A stretch of DNA of 6,522 nt from SVFI01 sp045643145. GTDB taxonomy: Bacteria > Bacillota > Clostridia > Lachnospirales > Lachnospiraceae. Location: contig JAZUKG010000094.1 in assembly GCA_045643145.1 (NCBI GenBank), forward strand, positions 1 to 6,522. Reading direction: 5' to 3'. A program made the position numbers and the translations under genes. The notes below the pieces were generated by a model, which saw only the letters and a program-made list of their open reading frames with translations, made no database searches and was not told where the DNA came from. Numbering within the stretch: the stretch's first letter is position 1; each line of letters starts with the position of its first letter. Below are positions 1-4,389 of this stretch, in pieces.

Positions 1-1
1 C

Positions 2-631
2 AGACTTTCAAATATTGTAGGTGTAGATAGCGTTGGCTGGCGGTATGATCCAATATTTGTAGATGACAAGCATTCAGTAGAATGGCATATATCAGAATTT
101 GAACATATGGCAAAGAAACTGGCTGGTTTCACAAAGACCTGCGTTATCAGTTTTATAGATATTTATAAGAAGGTGGAGAGGAACTTTCCACAGGCAAGAG
201 AAGTATCGAAAAAAGATAGAATTACTATGGGTAAGGCTTTTATAGATATTGCTGAAAAATATGGAATGACAATAAGACCTTGTGCAGAAGGAAATGATCT
301 AGCTGAATATGGTGCGGACTGCTCTGGGTGTATGACAGTGAAGACTTTTGAGACAGCACTTCATCAGAGGCTTGATGTTCCTAAAAGGAAGAATAATCAA
401 AGAAATGGTGAGTGTGCATGCTTACTTGGTGTAGATATAGGAGCTTATGATACATGTGGTCATTTGTGTAAATACTGTTATGCAAATGCAGATGTAGCTC
501 TTGTGAAAAGGAATATGAAGTGTCATGATCCTAAATCGCCATTCTTGCTAGGTGGTAATCAGCCAGGAGATGTAATTCATGAAGCAGTACAGAAGAGCTG
601 GATTGATAGGCAGATGCGATTGGAATTGTAA
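2..631 (+). CDS. DUF1848 family protein, 5'-truncated by window edge
   Basis: This is the C-terminal 209 residues of a DUF1848 protein; family members are usually about 300 residues, so roughly the first third is outside the window. The frame is open from position 2, and VGWRYDPIF, typical of the family, is encoded before the ATG at 107, so that ATG is an internal methionine. Counting from it, cysteines occur as CSGC (72-75), CAC (103-105) and TCGHLCKYCYAN, where C117, C121 and C124 form a CX3CX2C motif like the [4Fe-4S] site of radical SAM enzymes. The ending (HDPKSPFLLGG, then KSWIDRQMRLEL and TAA) looks like a natural family C-terminus. Function is not established; an iron-sulfur enzyme is inferred from the cysteines only. 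The 121-base gap to the next gene, which carries its own promoter candidate, suggests they are separate units. Family assignment is confident, biochemical role is not. Confidence 0.88.
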   Translation, partial: RLSNIVGVDSVGWRYDPIFVDDKHSVEWHISEFEHMAKKLAGFTKTCVISFIDIYKKVERNFPQAREVSKKDRITMGKAFIDIAEKYGMTIRPCAEGNDLAEYGADCSGCMTVKTFETALHQRLDVPKRKNNQRNGECACLLGVDIGAYDTCGHLCKYCYANADVALVKRNMKCHDPKSPFLLGGNQPGDVIHEAVQKSWIDRQMRLEL

Positions 632-636
632 GAACC

Positions 637-673
637 CTTCTGTCGTAGTAAAGCACGTAGTAACAGACGGAAG
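637..673 (+). other. Weak stem-loop after the DUF1848 gene
   Basis: CTTCTGTC (637-644) can pair with GACGGAAG (666-673) in an 8-bp stem with one G-T pair and a 21-base loop. The loop contains most of a direct repeat, CGTAGTA at 644-650 and 656-662. The stem begins six bases after the stop codon, as a transcript end might, but is followed by an A-rich run rather than a U-tract, so it is not a standard intrinsic terminator. It could be chance. Confidence 0.25.
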
Positions 674-682
674 AAAAAAGGA

Positions 683-711
683 TAGCAATTTCCAGTTTCG
701 TACTATATAAT
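683..711 (+). promoter_or_regulatory. Putative promoter of the M50-like gene
   Basis: A perfect TATAAT -10 box lies at 706-711, with a poor -35 (TAGCAA, 683-688, 3 of 6 matches) 17 bases upstream. Transcription would start near 718, leaving a leader of about 35 bases containing the GGAGGAG ribosome site at 739-745. The -10 is convincing and the -35 weak. Confidence 0.45.
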
Positions 712-752
712 TTTAATTTGTTTTTATTAATGGTCGATGGAGGAGAAGAAAA

Positions 753-1298
753 ATGAACCAAAAAGGCAAGCTGGTTTTTATTGTCCTTGCAGCCGCGGGG
801 CTTGCGACGGTGTTATATATTGTATTACATGAATTCGGACATTTGATTGTAATGCTTTCTGCCGGGGAAACTATTGACGATTTTAGTATACTGGGCGCGC
901 ATGTCAGCGGGCACGGCGGAGAGTATACGAATATCTCAGATTTGTGGCTTCATGCAAATGGAGCATTATTTCCGCTGATTGCGGTGTTCATTTATTTGAC
1001 TTTCTACAGGAGAGAACTAAATAAGACATTCTACAGAGTTTTTTCCATTTTTAATGGCATAATTGCGATTTGTCCGTTACTTGCATGGGTGTTTATTCCG
1101 TTTGCTTTCATAAACGGCAAAGCGCCGGTTGGTGACGATGTTACGCAGTTTCTTTTAAACTTTTCCCAAATCGGTAGTCCGCTTATTGTCAGTGTCGTGG
1201 CAGCCTTACTGATTAGCATTGGTGTGGCACTGGTGATAAGGAAAGGTGTGTTGAAAAACTACATTTTAGTGATTAAAGAACTGAGTAAAAATGAATAA
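753..1298 (+). CDS. Small membrane M50-like zinc metalloprotease
   Basis: This 181-residue, strongly hydrophobic protein carries HEFGH at residues 26-30 inside its first membrane segment, the HExxH zinc motif in the position and context (LHEFGHLIVML) typical of site-2-protease-like M50 peptidases, which cut proteins within or beside the membrane. About four membrane segments can be seen: roughly 6-36, 69-84, 95-119 and 141-162. ANGALFP (68-74) recalls the small-residue and proline stretch found after the catalytic helix in this clan. The third zinc ligand, usually Asp in an LDG motif, is not obvious; VGDDV (126-130) is the best candidate. There is no PDZ or CBS domain, and the protein is shorter than RseP or SpoIVFB. 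The start is supported by GGAGGAG eight bases upstream. No sigma or anti-sigma partner is adjacent, so the substrate is unknown. Proteolytic activity is inferred from one motif and topology. Confidence 0.75.
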   Translation: MNQKGKLVFIVLAAAGLATVLYIVLHEFGHLIVMLSAGETIDDFSILGAHVSGHGGEYTNISDLWLHANGALFPLIAVFIYLTFYRRELNKTFYRVFSIFNGIIAICPLLAWVFIPFAFINGKAPVGDDVTQFLLNFSQIGSPLIVSVVAALLISIGVALVIRKGVLKNYILVIKELSKNE

Positions 1299-1326
1299 TA
1301 AATTCTAAATTTTGAGTGATAACAAA

Positions 1327-1354
1327 TTGTTACACCGGTATCAGTAGTTACAAT
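1327..1354 (+). promoter_or_regulatory. Putative promoter of the GNAT-Nudix unit
   Basis: TTGTTA (1327-1332) and TACAAT (1349-1354) are separated by 16 bases and together make a reasonable vegetative promoter in the AT-rich gap after the M50-like gene. An inverted repeat (1340-1366) covers the -10 box. A weaker alternative is TTGAGT (1397-1402) with TTTAAT (1422-1427), spaced 19. Confidence 0.35.
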
Positions 1355-1366
1355 AATATTACTGAT
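1340..1366. repeat. Inverted repeat over the putative -10 box
   Basis: ATCAGTA (1340-1346) and TACTGAT (1360-1366) are perfect 7-bp inverted half-sites separated by 13 bases, which place the TACAAT box between them. This arrangement would suit an operator for a dimeric repressor. It could also fold as a weak AT-rich hairpin after the M50-like gene, but no clean U-tract follows. Confidence 0.35.
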
Positions 1367-1457
1367 TACAAGTTTAATTATTTCGAATAGTAAAAATTGA
1401 GTTTATAAAAGAGCAGTAATTTTTAATAATATGTATTATGAAGAAGGTATAAGTAAT

Positions 1458-1922
1458 ATGATGGGTGAGATAAGATACATAAAAACATCGGAAAATGATA
1501 TTGAGCTTCTGATGCAAGTCAGGTTTGAAATGCTTCGAGAAGTGAATGGTTTGTCAGAGGAATATGTGTATGATGAAACACTGGTAGCTGAAAGTAGAAA
1601 ATACTTTGAAAATGGTAATCAGACAACAGTATTAGCTCTTGATGATGAGACAGTGGTGGGATGTGCTAGTCTGTCATATATCTGGATTATGCCTACATTT
1701 GACCACCCGACCGGAATTAGGGCGCATCTGATGAACGTATATACAAAATTAAATTATAGAAGAAAAGGTATTTCGAAGAGAATGGTTGAAATGCTAATTG
1801 ATGAAGCAAAAGAAAAAGGTGTTACAGAAATTAGTTTGGATGCAACAGAAATAGGAAGACCTTTATATAAGGCACTGGGATTTGAAAACAATTGTGCCGG
1901 AATGGTACTGGAATTAAAATAA
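1458..1922 (+). CDS. GNAT family N-acetyltransferase
   Basis: This 154-residue protein has the length and layout of a single-domain GNAT enzyme, which transfers acetyl from acetyl-CoA to an amine; the substrate cannot be read from the sequence. The acetyl-CoA pyrophosphate loop is RRKGIS (101-106), fitting R-x-x-G-x-G/A except for the final Ser. It follows strand beta-4 (LMNVYTKL) and precedes an amphipathic helix (KRMVEMLIDEAKEKG). EISLDAT (124-130) and LYKALGFE (136-143) are the usual beta-5 and C-terminal GNAT elements. I start at 1458 because AGAAGG (1442-1447) lies 10 bases upstream; an in-frame ATG at 1431 would add nine residues but has no ribosome site, and 1461 is also possible. The stop codon is one base from the Nudix start, so the two are probably co-transcribed and translationally coupled. 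Fold is confident, substrate unknown. Confidence 0.9.
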   Translation: MMGEIRYIKTSENDIELLMQVRFEMLREVNGLSEEYVYDETLVAESRKYFENGNQTTVLALDDETVVGCASLSYIWIMPTFDHPTGIRAHLMNVYTKLNYRRKGISKRMVEMLIDEAKEKGVTEISLDATEIGRPLYKALGFENNCAGMVLELK

Positions 1923-1923
1923 T

Positions 1924-2469
1924 ATGGAAAGATTAGATATTGTAGATGAATATGGAAATCCTACCGGTGAAACAGTAGAACGAACACATGCTCATGCCAA
2001 TGGTGTCAGACATAGAACTGCGCATATCTGGATTGCCAGAAAAGTCAGGGATAAGTGGCAGGTGCTACTCCAAAAACGTGCAATGACCAAGGATTCCTTT
2101 CCCGGAAGATATGATACATCGTCGGCTGGTCATATACAGGCTGGGGATGAACCGCTGGAGTCAGCAATCAGAGAGCTGGCAGAAGAACTGGGGATCGCAG
2201 CGAGTCCAAAACAGCTGGAGTTTGCAGGTACATTCAGAATACAATATGAAACCACTTTTTTTAACAAAGCATTTATAGATGATGAGGTCGCATTTGTATA
2301 TTTGTATTTGGACATAGTTGATATCAATGAAATCACAGTTCAGGAAGAAGAGTTGGAATGTGTAGAGTGGTTTGATCTGGAAGAAACCTATCAGGAGTGT
2401 CTGGTAGATAATCCAAAGTATTGTGTTCCCGTAAAAGGACTGGAAATCATCAGAGAGCATTTGAAATAA
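1924..2469 (+). CDS. Nudix hydrolase, IDI/YfcD-like
   Basis: This 181-residue protein contains the Nudix box at residues 69-91: G69, D75, then REL (83-85), EE (87-88) and GI (90-91). The catalytic and metal-binding REUXEEXGU core is intact; the upstream Glu of GX5EX7 is replaced by Asp75, which is common in this subgroup and outside the metal-binding helix. The N-terminus (ERLDIVDEYGNPTG, then RTAHIWI and LLQKRA) and SSAGHIQAGDEPLESA resemble the subgroup that includes E. coli YfcD and type 1 isopentenyl-diphosphate isomerase. A hydrolase of a nucleoside diphosphate-linked or other pyrophosphate compound is likelier than a true isomerase, but the substrate is not determinable. It begins one base after the GNAT stop with no strong ribosome site, so coupled translation is likely. 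A GNAT partner could mean the two act on related small molecules, though this is only inference. Confidence 0.93.
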   Translation: MERLDIVDEYGNPTGETVERTHAHANGVRHRTAHIWIARKVRDKWQVLLQKRAMTKDSFPGRYDTSSAGHIQAGDEPLESAIRELAEELGIAASPKQLEFAGTFRIQYETTFFNKAFIDDEVAFVYLYLDIVDINEITVQEEELECVEWFDLEETYQECLVDNPKYCVPVKGLEIIREHLK

Positions 2470-2503
2470 TAGTAGCATCAAGACCTATCAAAAAAGTAGG
2501 CGA

Positions 2504-2514
2504 TATGATAAAAT
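2504..2514 (+). promoter_or_regulatory. Possible extended -10 promoter for the HD-TtcA unit
   Basis: TGATAAAAT (2506-2514) fits an extended -10 (TG-N-TAAAAT), with an overlapping TATGAT at 2504-2509. No recognisable -35 lies upstream, so the call depends on the extended element. It sits in the 85-base gap between the Nudix and HD genes. Confidence 0.3.
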
Positions 2515-2540
2515 GAAAAACAGATTAAGTTTGATTTGAC

Positions 2541-2546
2541 AGGAGG
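2541..2546 (+). promoter_or_regulatory. Ribosome binding site fixing a GTG start
   Basis: A perfect AGGAGG lies eight bases before GTG at 2555. It identifies this GTG as the start of the HD-domain gene. Confidence 0.85.
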
Positions 2547-2554
2547 ATATAAAA

Positions 2555-3151
2555 GTGGAACACATTTCAAGAGAAGATGCATTGGCATTGTTAAAGAAAT
2601 ATAATCAGGATCCGTTTCATTTACAGCATGCATATACGGTAGAAGCGGTTATGAAATGGTATGCCAAAGAACTGGGATATGAAAGTGATGAGCAGTACTG
2701 GGGAATTGTCGGTTTACTGCATGATATTGACTTTGAACTTTATCCGGATGAACACTGCTTAAAGGCTCCGGAGCTTTTAAAAGAGGGCGGCGTTTCGGAT
2801 GATATCATTCATGCGGTATGTTCACATGGATATGGAATTACAGTTGGCTGCGGACAGACAATTGATGTGGAGCCAATCCATGAAATGGAAAAGGTGTTAT
2901 TTGCTGCAGATGAACTGACCGGTCTGGTATGGGCAGCGGCGCTAATGAGACCATCAAAAAGTACCAAGGATATGGAATTAAAGTCATTAAAGAAAAAATA
3001 TAAGAGCAAAGGATTTGCAGCAGGCTGTTCGAGAGAAGTGATTGAACGAGGAGCAAACCAGCTGGGATGGGAACTGGAAAAATTGCTCGAAATGACATTG
3101 GCTGCTATGCAGGCGACAGAAGATGATGTGAATGAACAAATTTCAGAATAG
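2555..3151 (+). CDS. HD-superfamily metal-dependent phosphohydrolase
   Basis: This 198-residue single-domain protein begins at GTG behind a perfect AGGAGG. The HD metal site is visible in order: H25 (QHAYTVE), H56-D57 (VGLLHDIDFE), H91 (CSHGYG) and D119 (AADELTGL), matching the H...HD...H...D pattern of the superfamily, which hydrolyses phosphomonoester or phosphodiester bonds with bound divalent metal. The ending is helical and Lys/Glu-rich. Small stand-alone HD proteins of this type are widespread in Clostridia and some archaea, and their substrates are mostly unknown. There is no GGDEF, RelA or nucleic-acid-binding domain to indicate a role. The stop is 12 bases before the rhodanese-TtcA start, so the two are very likely co-transcribed; a link to tRNA thiolation or nucleotide repair would be inference from position only. 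Confidence 0.9.
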   Translation: MEHISREDALALLKKYNQDPFHLQHAYTVEAVMKWYAKELGYESDEQYWGIVGLLHDIDFELYPDEHCLKAPELLKEGGVSDDIIHAVCSHGYGITVGCGQTIDVEPIHEMEKVLFAADELTGLVWAAALMRPSKSTKDMELKSLKKKYKSKGFAAGCSREVIERGANQLGWELEKLLEMTLAAMQATEDDVNEQISE

Positions 3152-3163
3152 GTGCGAGAATAG

Positions 3164-4318
3164 ATGTTAGATATTGATATTACATATGAAGAGATATGTA
3201 AATGGGATAAATCAGATTATTTGTGGATAGATATCAGAGACAAAGAAACTACTTCCTATGGTGGTATTCCGGAGGCAGTCTGGATTTCGGTAACTGATAT
3301 TTCAGAAAAAAAGGTTGATCTGTCCAAGGATAAAAAATTAGTTTTATATTGTATGCGTGGCATTATCAGCGAAGAGTATGCACAAATCCTCAGAGAAGAC
3401 GGATATGAAGCATATTCTCTGCAGGGCGGATATTATAAATATCTGGCCAAAGTAATGATGGAAGATATGGAGCATGATAAAGAAAAAGCGGAGCAGATTG
3501 AGCTGAGCATTCGAAAGAAATTTCATAAAACTCTGTTTTCCAGATTTGCTAAAGCAATCAATGAATATGAGCTGGTAAAAGAGCATGATCATATTGCGGT
3601 TTGTATTTCGGGTGGTAAAGACTCGATGCTCATGGCCAAGCTTTTTCAGGAATTGAAAAGGCACAATAAATTTGAATTTGATCTGACATTTTTGGTCATG
3701 GATCCGGGATACAGTATGGAAAACAGACGCATTATCGAACAGAATGCCAGACTTATGAATATTCCGATTACTATATTTGAGTCTGAGATTTTCAATACTG
3801 TGGATACGGTTGATAAGTCACCATGTTATTTATGTGCCAGAATGAGAAGAGGTCACTTGTATAAAAAAGCACAGGAGCTGGGCTGTAATAAAATTGCGCT
3901 GGGACATCATTATGATGATGTAATCGAGACAATTCTGATGGGAATGCTTTACGGAGCGCAGATGCAGACCATGATGCCAAAGCTTCATAGTACCAACTTT
4001 GAGGGAATGGAGCTGATCAGACCTTTGTATTTGATTCGTGAAGAAGATATCAAACATTGGCGTGACTATAATGAACTGCATTTTTTGCAGTGTGCATGCC
4101 ATTTTACAGATACCTGTTCCAGCTGCAGAGATGATGGTACCAGCAATTCCAAAAGACTGGAAATCAAGAAACTGATTGCAGAGTTAAAACAGGTCAATCC
4201 ATTTGTAGAAGCAAACATTTTCAGAAGCGTGGAAAATGTAAATTTAAGTACGGTAATCGCATATAAAGAAAATGGCGTAAGACATCATTTCCTGGAAAAA
4301 TACGATGAGAAAGGATAG
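3164..4318 (+). CDS. Rhodanese-TtcA fusion, tRNA 2-thiocytidine synthesis-like
   Basis: This 384-residue protein has two domains. Residues 1-100 are a rhodanese domain (WIDIRD at 21-26, IPEAVWI at 35-41) with the persulfide-forming Cys63 in the loop CMRGIIS, and LQGGYYKYL after it. Residues 115-345 are a TtcA-like PP-loop ATPase: SGGKDS (149-154) binds ATP, CYLC (221-224) supplies the paired cysteines that in E. coli TtcA hold the [4Fe-4S] cluster, GHHYDDVIET (247-256) is a family signature, and TCSSC (317-321) corresponds to the third-ligand region. Known TtcA adenylates C32 of certain tRNAs and replaces its oxygen with sulfur in the cytoplasm. A fused rhodanese could deliver the sulfur, as the C-terminal rhodanese domain does in ThiI. 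C310 and C312 are extra nearby cysteines. The start is preceded by AGGTG (3150-3154). Modification of another nucleoside is possible. The gene forms a unit with the upstream HD gene. Confidence 0.92.
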   Translation: MLDIDITYEEICKWDKSDYLWIDIRDKETTSYGGIPEAVWISVTDISEKKVDLSKDKKLVLYCMRGIISEEYAQILREDGYEAYSLQGGYYKYLAKVMMEDMEHDKEKAEQIELSIRKKFHKTLFSRFAKAINEYELVKEHDHIAVCISGGKDSMLMAKLFQELKRHNKFEFDLTFLVMDPGYSMENRRIIEQNARLMNIPITIFESEIFNTVDTVDKSPCYLCARMRRGHLYKKAQELGCNKIALGHHYDDVIETILMGMLYGAQMQTMMPKLHSTNFEGMELIRPLYLIREEDIKHWRDYNELHFLQCACHFTDTCSSCRDDGTSNSKRLEIKKLIAELKQVNPFVEANIFRSVENVNLSTVIAYKENGVRHHFLEKYDEKG

Positions 4319-4321
4319 GGT

Positions 4322-4351
4322 TTGACACACTGTATTTCTGTGATTTATTAT
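4322..4351 (+). promoter_or_regulatory. Strong vegetative promoter for the secreted repeat protein
   Basis: A perfect TTGACA -35 (4322-4327) and a TATTAT -10 (4346-4351, 5 of 6 matches) are separated by 18 bases. Transcription would begin near 4358 and leave a short leader of about 32 bases ending in GGGGA (4380-4384). The promoter starts four bases after the stop of the TtcA-like gene; no terminator hairpin is visible in between, so some read-through is possible. Confidence 0.7.
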
Positions 4352-4389
4352 GAATATAAATAAGTATATCGTATTTGTTGGGGAAATGT

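Noticed and set aside
730..756. Eight-codon leader frame whose TGA overlaps the ATG of the M50-like gene
   Set aside because: It has no ribosome site of its own, its codons coincide with the GGAGGAG of the real gene, and the peptide has no regulatory codon run.
531..761. 76-codon minus-strand frame over the DUF1848 end and the gap after it
   Set aside because: It has no family resemblance or convincing ribosome site and lies largely in AT-rich noncoding DNA and antisense to a real gene.
1431..1457. Upstream ATG as start of the GNAT gene
   Set aside because: No ribosome site precedes it, whereas AGAAGG is placed properly for 1458.
2484..2500. CCTA/TAGG hairpin after the Nudix gene as a terminator
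   Set aside because: The stem is only four base pairs and no U-tract follows.
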